Shown here piece by piece: positions 16,925 to 25,361 of a DNA stretch of 64,000 bases (positions within the stretch are counted from its first letter, which is position 1; the number at the start of each line of letters is the position of its first letter). Made by a program: the position numbers and the translations under genes. Source of the DNA: Actinomycetes bacterium (GTDB taxonomy: Bacteria > Actinomycetota > Acidimicrobiia > Acidimicrobiales > RAAP-2); NCBI GenBank assembly GCA_021791845.1, contig JAJYVT010000006.1:1-64000 (forward strand), read 5' to 3'. A model generated the notes under the pieces. That model saw only the letters and a list, made by a program, of their open reading frames with translations, was not told the DNA's origin and searched no databases.

Positions 16925-18228
16925 CCCGGCGTCCCTGCAGCCAGGACCACCCGGTCGGCCACGTCCAACCCGGCGTCGAGCGCGCTGAAGATGACGTCGA
17001 GCTCCGTGTCGCTGACGATCAGCGGCGGTGCAACGAACAGCGACGTCTGCTCCCCGCTGGTGGCCACCAGCGCGCCGGCGCCGAGTGCAGCCGCCGCCAC
17101 ACGGCTCGCGAGGGGCTCGGGCTCCTGGCCGCGCCACGACCGCCAGTCCGGGCCGTGCAACTCCACCGTCCAATGCAAACCGCGACCGTCGACTCGGGCG
17201 ACACTGGGGTGGTCGGTGGCGAGCGTCGTGAACCGCTTGCACAGGACGGGGTCCAGCTGCCGGGCCCGTTCCACCAAGCCCTCCCGACCCGACACGCGCA
17301 GATGGGCGCGCAGCGACGCCATCGCCACCGGATGGGCCCGGAAGGTGGAGTAGCTCTGCCAGCTGGTGCCTTCGATCCGCTCGAGCACCTGGCGCGAGAG
17401 GACGACGGCGCCGGCGGCAGCCCCACCCGCGGTCATGCACTTGCCGAGCGTGACGAAGTCCGGCCTGGCTGCTGCTTGCTGGAACTGGAACCACCCGCCG
17501 ACGCGCCCGAAGCCGGTGACCGTCTCGTCGGCGATCCACAGCACGTCGTGCTGATGCGCGATGTCGGCCACGGCATCCTGGAATTGCGGGACGTGGTAGG
17601 TGCCGCCTTGGCTGTAGTCGAGGATGACTGCTGCCGCGTCGGCCAGGATCCGGTCGCTCTCGGCGTGCCACCGCTCGTCGAGCGGAGCGCCCGGATCGCC
17701 GTTCACGCGGGACCCGAGGGGGCAGGAGAGCGTGCGGACCTCGGCGAGATGCGGTGGGGAGGCCACGCCTGCAGCGGAGGACAGTCCCCCGTGCCACTGG
17801 GGCTGGACCGTCATCTCCCGCGCCAATCCGACGCCGCCGTGGTACGCACGCTCCCGGGTGACCAGGGGCGCCCGGCCGGTCAGTGCCTGGCAGAGGGCCA
17901 ATGCCGCGTCGTTTGCCTCTCCTGCACTGATGAAGAATCGCACCGCTCCGACCCAGTCCTCCCCAGCAAAAGCGGTGCCCAGGAGCTCGTCCGCCGCCAG
18001 GCCACGCGCCGGCCATGTCCATCCCTCGTTGACCACGGGCGCCCCGGCGGCGTCCTTGATGGCCTCGATGATCTCGGGGTGCCCGTGCCCCAGGGGCGCG
18101 GCGGTGTTGCTCGCGTCGAGGACCCTGCGGCCGTCGGCGAGCTCGAACCACGCGCCCGATCCTCCGACGATCGTCGGGACGGCGGCCGCGCCCGAGGTGA
18201 GGCTGGTGGAGAGGAGATGGCTCGGCAC
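16921..18228 (-). CDS. Class-III PLP aminotransferase (glutamate-1-semialdehyde aminomutase-like)
   Basis: A 435-residue fold-type I PLP enzyme, cytoplasmic. The start is probably GTG 18228; a TTG overlapping the tautomerase stop is also possible. The PLP lysine is Lys263 in FVTLGKCMTAGG, and the cofactor-phosphate and ring motifs include DETVTGFGRVGG. The middle (SAGEANDAAL, RAYHGGVG) resembles the GSA-aminotransferase branch rather than ornithine or acetylornithine enzymes. As it sits between a tautomerase and an IclR regulator, it more likely transaminates a catabolic amino or oxo intermediate than makes 5-aminolevulinate. The usual GSA partner genes are absent. The gene is linked to IclR by an ATGA overlap. 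Confidence 0.9.
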   Translation of the reverse strand: MPSHLLSTSLTSGAAAVPTIVGGSGAWFELADGRRVLDASNTAAPLGHGHPEIIEAIKDAAGAPVVNEGWTWPARGLAADELLGTAFAGEDWVGAVRFFISAGEANDAALALCQALTGRAPLVTRERAYHGGVGLAREMTVQPQWHGGLSSAAGVASPPHLAEVRTLSCPLGSRVNGDPGAPLDERWHAESDRILADAAAVILDYSQGGTYHVPQFQDAVADIAHQHDVLWIADETVTGFGRVGGWFQFQQAAARPDFVTLGKCMTAGGAAAGAVVLSRQVLERIEGTSWQSYSTFRAHPVAMASLRAHLRVSGREGLVERARQLDPVLCKRFTTLATDHPSVARVDGRGLHWTVELHGPDWRSWRGQEPEPLASRVAAAALGAGALVATSGEQTSLFVAPPLIVSDTELDVIFSALDAGLDVADRVVLAAGTPG

Positions 18229-18236
18229 GGTGCCGC

Positions 18237-18425
18237 TCAACCGAGAGGCTGGCCACCCACGCCGAAGCGGGACGCGGGGACTCCGTCGACGACGACCCAG
18301 ATCTGCGACCGCGCCTCTTCTCCGAAGACCGAGCACGCCGCGTTCGTGAGCGCGGTGATGAGCGCCTTTGCAGCCTCCGGGTTCTCGAACCGCTTGTCGA
18401 CGGCCTTCACCTCGATGTAGGGCAT
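18237..18425 (-). CDS. 4-oxalocrotonate tautomerase family protein
   Basis: A 62-residue protein, exactly the length of classical 4-OT subunits, which assemble into hexamers and shift keto/enol double bonds using the N-terminal proline. It begins MPYIEVKAVDKRFENPEAA, with catalytic Pro2 exposed after Met removal. The family's Arg11-equivalent position carries Lys/Arg residues, and a later basic residue lies in GEEARSQIWVVVDGV. It is the first gene of the minus-strand operon, nine bases before the aminotransferase start. A tautomerase points to degradation through a dienol or oxo-enoate intermediate, as in aromatic or heteroaromatic ring cleavage. Confidence 0.9.
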   Translation of the reverse strand: MPYIEVKAVDKRFENPEAAKALITALTNAACSVFGEEARSQIWVVVDGVPASRFGVGGQPLG

Positions 18426-18457
18426 GTGCGACCTCTCTTGAGAAGCGTTGTCATGCA

Positions 18458-18467
18458 TGTTATAACA
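18458..18467. promoter_or_regulatory. Palindrome TGTTATAACA in the divergent promoter region
   Basis: A perfect 10-bp palindrome lies 33 bases upstream of the tautomerase start, in the AT-richest part of the 115-bp divergent region. Its core also contains TATAAC, a possible minus- or plus-strand -10 element. It is a candidate operator for the operon-encoded IclR protein. Confidence 0.45.
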
Positions 18468-18481
18468 GGCCATCTCGACTG

Positions 18482-18498
18482 GCGAAAGCGAATTTCGC
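18482..18498. promoter_or_regulatory. Inverted repeat GCGAAA-N5-TTTCGC upstream of the DUF6282 gene
   Basis: Perfect 6-bp arms flank GCGAA, about 43 bases before the ATG at 18541. Together with the TGTTATAACA palindrome it gives each divergent operon its own candidate site. The downstream gene has a strong GGAGGGG ribosome site at 18531-18537. Confidence 0.4.
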
Positions 18499-18540
18499 TG
18501 AGTGAGAAGCGGACGAACGCCGATTCGGCTGGAGGGGACT

Positions 18541-19509
18541 ATGGAGCGGCCCGACCTCGCACTCCTGCGTGGTGCCATCGACATGCACGCGCACACTTCG
18601 CCTGCGCTCTTCAAGCGCCACATCGATGACGCTGCCCTGGCCGAGAGCGCCTCCGACTACGGGATGCGCGGCTTCGTCCTGAAGGACCACGACTCTTCGA
18701 CCACGGGCCGGGCTTACTACGTGAACCGGATGTACCCCGGCGTCCAGTCGATCGGCGCGGTGGTGCTGAACCGGTCGGTCGGCGGCTTGAACCCCTATGT
18801 CGCTGAGGCGGCGATCCAGTACGGGGCGAGGGTCGTGTGGATGCCCTCCAACCACTCCAAGCACCACGCCGAGTACTTCGCAATGCCCGACTACCCGCAA
18901 TTCGGCCGGCTGCAGAAGCAGCTTCCAGGAGAGGGTGTCACCGTGTTCGAGGAGGATGGCCGCACCCTGAAACCGGAAGCCCGCACCATCTGCGAGATCG
19001 TCGCCGAGAACGACGTCGCACTGGCGACGGGCCATCTCTCGCTGGCCGAGATCACTGCACTCCACCACGCGGCGCGCGAGGCAGGCGTGACTCGCTTCAT
19101 CGTCACCCACGCCAACTGGTCGCTCTGCAAGCTGGACCTCGAAGTCCAGAAACGGCTCATCGCCGACGGTGCCACCATCGAGTACGTCGCCTCCTCCTGC
19201 GTCTCGCCGATCTTCTGGGAGCAGCAGCCGGAGGAGCTCGCCCGGTGGATCGTCGAGCTGAAGGGTGAGCACCTCGTGCTCGGCTCCGATCTCGGCCAGT
19301 ACGCCGGCCCCCCGCACCCCGAGGGGCTGCGGATGCTCCTCGCCGCCCTCCTCGAGCTCGACGTGCCCTACGAGTACCTGGAGAAGATGACGACCCACAA
19401 CTGCGAGCAGGTCCTGGGCCTCGAGCCCAACTGGTCGCCGGTCGCGCCCGCCGCTGTGACCCCTCCGTCCCCGGCGGGGCCGGAGGGCTCCGCATCTCCT
19501 CGGGGATGA
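18541..19509 (+). CDS. DUF6282 family protein (amidohydrolase-like metal-dependent hydrolase)
   Basis: A 322-residue cytoplasmic protein with an amidohydrolase-superfamily look. Metal-ligand candidates are the HxH near the N-terminus (IDMHAHTSP), the Lys in VLKDHDSS, His in VTHANWS and Asp in GSDLGQYAGP. GAVVLNRSVGGLNPYV and VVWMPSNHSKHH are typical of DUF6282. The family has no settled function, and related folds hydrolyse C-N bonds of amides or cyclic ureides. The last ~25 residues are a Pro/Ala-rich tail that may be disordered. It is the first gene of the plus-strand catabolic operon, 9 bases before the FAD subunit of the molybdenum hydroxylase. It may open or deaminate a ring produced or consumed by that enzyme. 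Confidence 0.85.
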   Translation: MERPDLALLRGAIDMHAHTSPALFKRHIDDAALAESASDYGMRGFVLKDHDSSTTGRAYYVNRMYPGVQSIGAVVLNRSVGGLNPYVAEAAIQYGARVVWMPSNHSKHHAEYFAMPDYPQFGRLQKQLPGEGVTVFEEDGRTLKPEARTICEIVAENDVALATGHLSLAEITALHHAAREAGVTRFIVTHANWSLCKLDLEVQKRLIADGATIEYVASSCVSPIFWEQQPEELARWIVELKGEHLVLGSDLGQYAGPPHPEGLRMLLAALLELDVPYEYLEKMTTHNCEQVLGLEPNWSPVAPAAVTPPSPAGPEGSASPRG

Positions 19510-19518
19510 CGACCGGTC

Positions 19519-20376
19519 ATGTTCGTCAAGCCGTTCCGCTACGTCCGAGTCCACGATGTCGCCGAGGCGTGCGACCTACTCCGTGACGAGGAGGAGGCGA
19601 AGGTCCTGGCGGGAGGCCAGAGCCTTCTCCCGCTGATCAACGCCGGCCTCTTCGAGCCCGGCCTGCTCGTTGACATCGCCCACGTCCCAGCCATGCAGGG
19701 CGTGGCGCGAAGCGACGGGTACCTCGAGGTCGGCGCACTCGCCTGCCACGCCGAGCTGGCGTCGAACGCCGAGGTACGCGCCGGCCAGCCACTGCTCGCA
19801 CGCGCCGCCAGCCACGTGGGCAACCCGCGCATCCGCAACCGCGGCACGATCGGGGGTTCCCTCGCGCATGCAGACCCGGCAGCCGAGTTGCCGCTCGCCC
19901 TGACCGCGCTCGGCGCCACGGTCGTCGCGACCGACGGTCGCACCGTGCGCGAGATCAAGGCCGACGAGTTCGCACTGTCCTACCTGTCCACCCAGCTTCG
20001 GGCCGACGAGCTGGTCGCCCATCTCCGTGTGCCCTTGCTGGGACCGGGCTGGGGATGGAGCTTCACCGAGCTCTCGAGGCGGAGCGGGGACTTCGCCATC
20101 GTCGCGGTCGCCGTCCTCCTTCGTTGCGCCGATGGCCACGTCCTCGAGGCCCGGGTGGCCGCCGCCGGTGTCGGCGAACGGCCGGTCCGGCTGGGCGGTG
20201 TGGAGGCGGCGCTCTCGGGGGCGACGCGCCTGGAGCTCCCGGAACGTCTGGGGCCGGTCCGGGAGGTGGACCCGGCCTCCGACGCGGTGGCGTCGGCCGA
20301 GTACCGGCGTGGCCTCCTCGCCACGCTCGTCCGGCGGGGTGTCGACGAGGCCTTCGCCCGATCGGAGGAACCATGA
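19519..20376 (+). CDS. Molybdenum hydroxylase, FAD-binding (medium) subunit
   Basis: A 285-residue FAD subunit of the xanthine dehydrogenase / CO dehydrogenase superfamily. It passes electrons from the iron-sulfur subunit to an acceptor. The FAD-binding loops are VLAGGQSLLP (residues ~30-40) and the diagnostic NRGTIGGSLAHADPAAE (~110-126). The C-terminal CO_deh_flav_C domain follows from about residue 175. It starts at ATG 19519 and its stop overlaps the next gene as ATGA. Gene order is medium-small-large, as in coxMSL, but sequence features of the large subunit argue against CO as substrate. Confidence 0.95.
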   Translation: MFVKPFRYVRVHDVAEACDLLRDEEEAKVLAGGQSLLPLINAGLFEPGLLVDIAHVPAMQGVARSDGYLEVGALACHAELASNAEVRAGQPLLARAASHVGNPRIRNRGTIGGSLAHADPAAELPLALTALGATVVATDGRTVREIKADEFALSYLSTQLRADELVAHLRVPLLGPGWGWSFTELSRRSGDFAIVAVAVLLRCADGHVLEARVAAAGVGERPVRLGGVEAALSGATRLELPERLGPVREVDPASDAVASAEYRRGLLATLVRRGVDEAFARSEEP

Positions 20377-20864
20377 CCGACGAGCTTGTGCTCACCCTCA
20401 CCGTGAACGGGCGCCCGGTCACCGCCCGCGGAGGTGCACACCTGACGTTGCTGCGGTGGCTGCGAGACGTGGTCCACGTGACCGACCCCAAGTACGGGTG
20501 TGGCGAGGGGATCTGCGGGGCCTGCACGGTGCTCGTGGACGGTGAACCCGTCTCGAGCTGCATCCTCCTCGCGGCGCAGGTCACAGGGTCCTCGGTGGTC
20601 ACCGCGTCAGGGCTCTCGAATGAGGACGGGAGCCCCTCCCTGCTGCAGCGCGCCTTCCACGCGCACCACGCTGCGCAGTGCGGCTTCTGCACGCCGGGCA
20701 TGATCGTCGCCGCCGCTGCACTCCTGGCTGAAGGGGGGAACCGCTCGCGCACGGAGCTCCGGGAGGCGCTGCACGGGAACCTCTGCCGTTGCACCGGCTA
20801 CGGGCCGATCCTCGACGCCATCGAGGCGGCGTACGCGGAAGGGGGCGAGGCCGGTGTCGGCTGA
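20373..20864 (+). CDS. Molybdenum hydroxylase, [2Fe-2S] (small) subunit
   Basis: A 163-residue electron-transfer subunit with two [2Fe-2S] clusters. The plant-ferredoxin-type cluster uses Cys43, Cys48, Cys51 and Cys63 (CGEGICGAC...C). The second, helical-domain cluster uses Cys103, Cys106, Cys138 and Cys140 (CGFC ... CRC). All eight ligands are present and correctly spaced. The start (ATG 20373) overlaps the medium-subunit stop by four bases, and its own end overlaps the large-subunit start by 11 bases. The three chains are thus made in a fixed ratio. Confidence 0.97.
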   Translation: MTDELVLTLTVNGRPVTARGGAHLTLLRWLRDVVHVTDPKYGCGEGICGACTVLVDGEPVSSCILLAAQVTGSSVVTASGLSNEDGSPSLLQRAFHAHHAAQCGFCTPGMIVAAAALLAEGGNRSRTELREALHGNLCRCTGYGPILDAIEAAYAEGGEAGVG

Positions 20865-23205
20865 GGGTTTCGATCGGTCAGAGGTGCGGACGTCGAAGCT
20901 CGACGAGCTGCGTGTCGTCCATCAACCGCTCCCCCGGCAGGACCAGTTGGAGAAGATCCTCGGGACGACCCGCTATGCCGGGGACTTCTCGCAGCCCGGC
21001 ATGCTGCACGCGCGCCTGGTACGGGCCCAGGTGCCTTCGGCCCGTATCGTGCGGCGCGACGTCTCCGCAGCCCGCGCCGTGCCCGGAGTCGTCGACGTGC
21101 TGTTGGGTGAGGATGTGCCGCACAACACCATTTGGGTGGACGTCCCGGGGCAAGCGGTGCAGGTGGCTGCGCTGCGAGCCAGCATGGAGGTCCTCGCCAC
21201 CGAGCGCGTCCGGTTCCACGGAGAGCCGGTCGCCCTCGTGGTGGCAGAGAGCGAGGACGTCCTGGCCAAGGCGTGCCAGCTCGTGGACGTCGAGACCGAG
21301 CCACTGCCGGTGCTCACGACGCCCGAGGAGGCGCTCGCGGAGGGAGCTCCGGCCATCCATCCCGGCGGGAACCTCCTGGCGGAGTGGCAGATCGACACCG
21401 GCGGAGTTGACGCCGCGTTCGCCGGCGCGGACTTGGTGGTCGAGGGCGAGTACCGCACGCAGCTCGTCGACCACGCCTATCTCGAGCCGGAGGCGGGCGT
21501 CGCGTGGAACGACGAGGGTGTGCTCACCATCCGGGTCGCGACGCAGGTCATCGAGCACTATCGGGACGTCGCTCGCATCCTCGGCCTTCCCGAGTCCAAG
21601 GTCCGCGTCGTCGCGCCGTACGTCGGAGGCGGGTTCGGCGGGAAGGAGGACATGACGGTGGAGCCGTACGTCGCCCTGGCGTGCTGGCGCACGGGCCGCC
21701 CGGTCCGCATGCAGTGGACGCGCGACGAGTCACTGCTCGCACGGGCGAAGCGGCACCCGATGCAGATGGCCTACCGGACGGCGGCGCGCCGGGACGGCAC
21801 GATCGTCGGTCACGAGATCGAGATCCTCGCGGACGGCGGTGCGTACGCCTACCTGTCGGCCCTCGTCCTCCTGTACTCCTCCGTTCACGCCTGTGGTCCG
21901 TACCGAAGCGGCGCAGTCCGGTTGCGGGCCCGTTGCGCCTACACGAACAATCCGCCCACGTCCGCCTTCCGAGGGTTCGGCGGGATGCAGGTCGTGTTCG
22001 CGTACGAGTCGCAGGTGAACCGCCTCGCCGCCCGGCTCGGTCTCCCCCCGGAAGTGGTCCGCAAGCGCAATGCCCTCAGCCGGGGCGACGTCCTCCCGAT
22101 CGGCCAGCGGGTGGAGACCGAGGTGCTCCTCCCGGAGACGATCGACGCCGTGCTCGAGCGCGTCGGGCCGAAGCCCGAGCCTTCGGGACCCCGCATGGCG
22201 GTCGGACGAGGCATGGCGTCCAACATGCAGTCCTACGGACGCCTCGTCTGGCTCAACGACTCGGCGGCGGCGTGGGTCGGGTTCCAGGTGGACGGGTCCG
22301 TGACCGTCCGCTGCGGCGTACCGGACATCGGCGGCGGCCAGGCATCCTCGCTCGCCCAGATCGCCGCCGAGGTGCTCGGGACTTCCCTCGGGGACGTGGC
22401 GGTCCACTTCGGAGACTCCTCCCTGACGCCGCTGGCTGGAACGACGACCGCCACCCGCCAGCTCCTCATGTCGGGCAACGCCGTGTACGTGGCCAGCATG
22501 ATGGTGAGAGGGCAACTGTACGGCGTGGTCTCGGAGGAGCTGGGCGATCCCGTCGAGTCGTTGCGGCTCGAGGGAGCGGAGGTCGTCGGCCCCTCCGGGT
22601 CCGTCGCCCTGGTCGACGCGCTGGCCGCATGTCGGCGGCGCAGCGTCCCCACCGAGGCCATCGGCACGTTCTTCGGGCCGCATGGCACGGCGGTCGACAC
22701 CCGCCTCGCCACCGACCGCGTGTTCCCGGACTTCACCTTCGGCACGCATCTTTGCGACGTGGAGGTCGATCTCGACACCGGCACGGTCAGATTGCTGCGG
22801 TACGTGGCGGCCCACGACGTCGGTCGTGCCATCAACCCGCTGTCGGTCGAAGGCCAGATCAGCGGTGGCGCCGTCCAGGGGATCGGCATGGCCCTGCTCG
22901 AGGAGGTCCAGGTCGAAGAGGGCGTGAACCTGACGGGCGGCCTGTTCCAGTACCTCATCCCGACCTTCACCGATGTGCCCGACGTCGAGACCATCGTCCT
23001 CGAGTCCGGAGAGGGGCTCGGGCCCTTCGGGGCCAGGGGCATCGGAGAACCGCCCATCGGGCCTCCGTCGGCCGCGATCGCGAGCGCGGTTGCCGACGCG
23101 GTCGGGGAGTGGCCGTCCCGGCTGCCCCTCACGCCGGAGCGGGTGCTGGACCTCATCGTCGCCGACGCGGCCGCCGACGCCGTCGCCGACGAGACGAGCT
23201 CGTGA
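20854..23205 (+). CDS. Molybdenum hydroxylase, molybdopterin-binding (large) subunit
   Basis: A 783-residue catalytic subunit that would hydroxylate a C-H bond of a heteroaromatic, purine-like or aldehyde substrate using water. The N-terminal a/b-hammerhead domain begins about residue 35 (ILGTTRYAGDF). The molybdopterin motifs are VGGGFGGKED and SAFRGFGGMQ. The catalytic Glu is Glu732 in GARGIGEPP. The CO dehydrogenase active-site loop (AYxCSFR) is absent; the site reads like xanthine, nicotinate or aldehyde-type hydroxylases. Substrate is therefore open. No XdhC/CoxF-type sulfuration or cofactor-insertion gene is in the window. It starts at GTG 20854, inside the small-subunit gene. Confidence 0.94.
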   Translation: MSAEGFDRSEVRTSKLDELRVVHQPLPRQDQLEKILGTTRYAGDFSQPGMLHARLVRAQVPSARIVRRDVSAARAVPGVVDVLLGEDVPHNTIWVDVPGQAVQVAALRASMEVLATERVRFHGEPVALVVAESEDVLAKACQLVDVETEPLPVLTTPEEALAEGAPAIHPGGNLLAEWQIDTGGVDAAFAGADLVVEGEYRTQLVDHAYLEPEAGVAWNDEGVLTIRVATQVIEHYRDVARILGLPESKVRVVAPYVGGGFGGKEDMTVEPYVALACWRTGRPVRMQWTRDESLLARAKRHPMQMAYRTAARRDGTIVGHEIEILADGGAYAYLSALVLLYSSVHACGPYRSGAVRLRARCAYTNNPPTSAFRGFGGMQVVFAYESQVNRLAARLGLPPEVVRKRNALSRGDVLPIGQRVETEVLLPETIDAVLERVGPKPEPSGPRMAVGRGMASNMQSYGRLVWLNDSAAAWVGFQVDGSVTVRCGVPDIGGGQASSLAQIAAEVLGTSLGDVAVHFGDSSLTPLAGTTTATRQLLMSGNAVYVASMMVRGQLYGVVSEELGDPVESLRLEGAEVVGPSGSVALVDALAACRRRSVPTEAIGTFFGPHGTAVDTRLATDRVFPDFTFGTHLCDVEVDLDTGTVRLLRYVAAHDVGRAINPLSVEGQISGGAVQGIGMALLEEVQVEEGVNLTGGLFQYLIPTFTDVPDVETIVLESGEGLGPFGARGIGEPPIGPPSAAIASAVADAVGEWPSRLPLTPERVLDLIVADAAADAVADETSS

Positions 23206-25361
23206 CCGGCGACGGGGGTGCGACGCGGGCGGCGGAGCCGCCGCCTCGCCACTCGTGGCCACCGGCCGGCACGGTGCACGACCGGCGGTTCGACGTGCTG
23301 TTCGAGCCGGTCCGGCTCGGCCCTGTCCAGACCAAGAACCGGTTCGTCCAGGTGCCGCACTGCAACGGGATGGGCTACCGCGACCCCACCGCCCAGGCGC
23401 AGATGCGACGGATCAAGGCTGAGGGCGGTTGGTCGGTGATCTGCACCGAGCAGGTCGAGATCCACCCGACGTCGGACATCACGCCGTTCATCGAGCTGCG
23501 ACTGTGGGACGACGGGGACATCCCCGCACTGGCACGCATCGCAGAGGCCATCCACGACGGCGGCGCCCTCGCCGCCATCGAGCTTGCGCACAACGGCATG
23601 AACGCCCCGAACTTGACCTCCCGGGAAGCCCCGCTGGGGCCGCACCACCTCCCGGTGACGACCTGGGCGAACGACCCGGTGCAGGCGCGCATGATGTCGA
23701 AGTCCGACATCGCGGAGCTGCGAGGGTGGCACCGGGCGGCCGTCCGGCGGGCGATTCGTGCCGGCTACGACGTCGTCTACGTGTATGCCGGCCACACCCT
23801 GAGCGTGTTGCACCACTTCCTCTCGCCCCGCTTCAACCACCGGTCGGACGAGTACGGGGGGTCCAGCGAGAACCGCTCACGGCTGTTGGCCGAGATCCTG
23901 GCAGACACCCGTGAGGAGTGTGAGGGCAGGGCTGCGGTGGTCTGCCGCCTCACCGTGGCCGACGACCGGGAGGGGGGCATCGGTCGCGGCGACACGGAGG
24001 ACGCGGTGGCGCGCCTCGACCACCTGACCGACGCCTGGGACTTCGTCCTCGGGACCTGGGAGTCGGACTCGACGACCTCCCGCTTCAGTGCCGAGAACGA
24101 GCGGGAGCCGCTGATTGCCGGGCTGAAGGCGCTCTCGGCGAAGCCGGTCATCGGCGTGGGCCGGTTCACGTCCCCGGACACCATGGTGGCGCAGGTGCGC
24201 TCCGGGGTGCTCGACCTCATCGGCGCGGCACGCCCGTCGATCGCCGACCCGTTCCTCCCGTGGAAGATCGAGCACGGGCTGGTCGACGACATCCGTGAAT
24301 GCATCGGATGCAACATCTGCGTGTCGGGCGACATGACGATGTCGCCGATCCGCTGCACGCAGAACCCGTCGATGGGGGAGGAGTGGCGGCGCGGGTGGCA
24401 CCCCGAACGGATCCGGCCGAAGACGTCGGACGCCTCGGTGCTGGTGGTCGGGGCCGGGCCGGCCGGGCTCGAGGCGGCGAGCTCCCTCGGGCGGCGGGGG
24501 TACCGGGTCGTGCTCGCGGAGGCCGGACGCACCCTGGGCGGCCGTGTCGCCCGGGAGGCGATGCTTCCCTCGCTGGCGACCTGGCGCCGAGTGGTGGACC
24601 ACCGGCTGTTCCGCATCTCGGGCTACCCGCACGTGGAGGTCTACCGGGAGAGCGAGATCGAACCGGACGACGTCCTCGGTGCGGACGTGACCGATGTGGT
24701 GGTGGCGACGGGCGCCACGTGGCGCGCCGACGGCGTGGGTCGTTGGCACGCTGCTCCGGTGCCCATCGACCCCGGGGCGGTCGTACTGACGCCCGACGAC
24801 CTGTTCGGGCCAGCGGTCGACCACCTTGGCCGAGAGCGCCGCATCGTGGTCTTCGACGACGACCACTACTACCTGGGCGGTGTCGTCGCGGAGCTCCTGG
24901 CGGGGCGGGGTCATCGCGTGCGCCTCGTCACGCCGGCGCCGCTCGCCTCGGCCTGGACCGCGCACACCCTCGAGATCGACGCCATCCAGCGCCGGCTCCT
25001 CCTCGCGGGCGTGGACGTGGCGCCGAGCCGTGCCGTCGTCGCGGTGGGCGCGGGTGCCGTCAGGACGTGCTGCGTGTTCACCGGCCGTGAGCAGACAGAG
25101 GAGGCGGATGCCGTCGTGCTGGTGACGGCCCGGCTCCCTGTGGACGGCCTCGTTGCAGGTCTCGAGGCGCGTCGCTCCGAATGGAGCGGGCACGGCATTC
25201 GGTCCGTGCGCTGCATCGGGGACGCGTGGGCCCCGGGGACGATCGCCGCCGCGGTGTGGGCCGGTCGCCGCTACGCCGAGGAGTTCGACGAGCAACCGTC
25301 GGATGCCGAGCCGTTCCGGCGCGAGTACACGGCGCTGGCCCCCTACAGTCGGGTCCCATGA
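23202..25361 (+). CDS. Trimethylamine-dehydrogenase-like FMN / 4Fe-4S / FAD-domain oxidoreductase
   Basis: A 719-residue cytoplasmic flavoprotein, close to the length of trimethylamine dehydrogenase (~730). Residues ~30-360 form an old-yellow-enzyme TIM barrel (FEPVRLGPVQTKNRFVQVPH; SPRFNHRSDEYGGSSENR). The iron-sulfur ligands are Cys367, Cys370, Cys373 and Cys385 in CIGCNIC...RC. A dinucleotide-binding domain starts near residue 414 (VLVVGAGPAGLEAASSLG). The family includes amine dehydrogenases and 2,4-dienoyl-CoA-type reductases. The tyrosine-rich YVYAGH segment resembles the amine-dehydrogenase side, so oxidative N-dealkylation or C=C reduction are both possible. The GTG start overlaps the large-subunit stop, and its stop overlaps the next gene as ATGA. 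Confidence 0.9.
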   Translation: MTGDGGATRAAEPPPRHSWPPAGTVHDRRFDVLFEPVRLGPVQTKNRFVQVPHCNGMGYRDPTAQAQMRRIKAEGGWSVICTEQVEIHPTSDITPFIELRLWDDGDIPALARIAEAIHDGGALAAIELAHNGMNAPNLTSREAPLGPHHLPVTTWANDPVQARMMSKSDIAELRGWHRAAVRRAIRAGYDVVYVYAGHTLSVLHHFLSPRFNHRSDEYGGSSENRSRLLAEILADTREECEGRAAVVCRLTVADDREGGIGRGDTEDAVARLDHLTDAWDFVLGTWESDSTTSRFSAENEREPLIAGLKALSAKPVIGVGRFTSPDTMVAQVRSGVLDLIGAARPSIADPFLPWKIEHGLVDDIRECIGCNICVSGDMTMSPIRCTQNPSMGEEWRRGWHPERIRPKTSDASVLVVGAGPAGLEAASSLGRRGYRVVLAEAGRTLGGRVAREAMLPSLATWRRVVDHRLFRISGYPHVEVYRESEIEPDDVLGADVTDVVVATGATWRADGVGRWHAAPVPIDPGAVVLTPDDLFGPAVDHLGRERRIVVFDDDHYYLGGVVAELLAGRGHRVRLVTPAPLASAWTAHTLEIDAIQRRLLLAGVDVAPSRAVVAVGAGAVRTCCVFTGREQTEEADAVVLVTARLPVDGLVAGLEARRSEWSGHGIRSVRCIGDAWAPGTIAAAVWAGRRYAEEFDEQPSDAEPFRREYTALAPYSRVP

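Noticed and set aside
16921-18228. hemL (glutamate-1-semialdehyde aminomutase) for heme synthesis
   Set aside because: The fold branch is similar, but it is embedded in a catabolic operon with an IclR regulator and tautomerase, with no heme genes near. No symbol is given.
19519-23205. Aerobic CO dehydrogenase (coxMSL), suggested by the medium-small-large gene order
   Set aside because: The large subunit lacks the AYxCSFR active-site loop of CO dehydrogenase and reads SAFRGFGGMQ, as in xanthine- or aldehyde-type hydroxylases.
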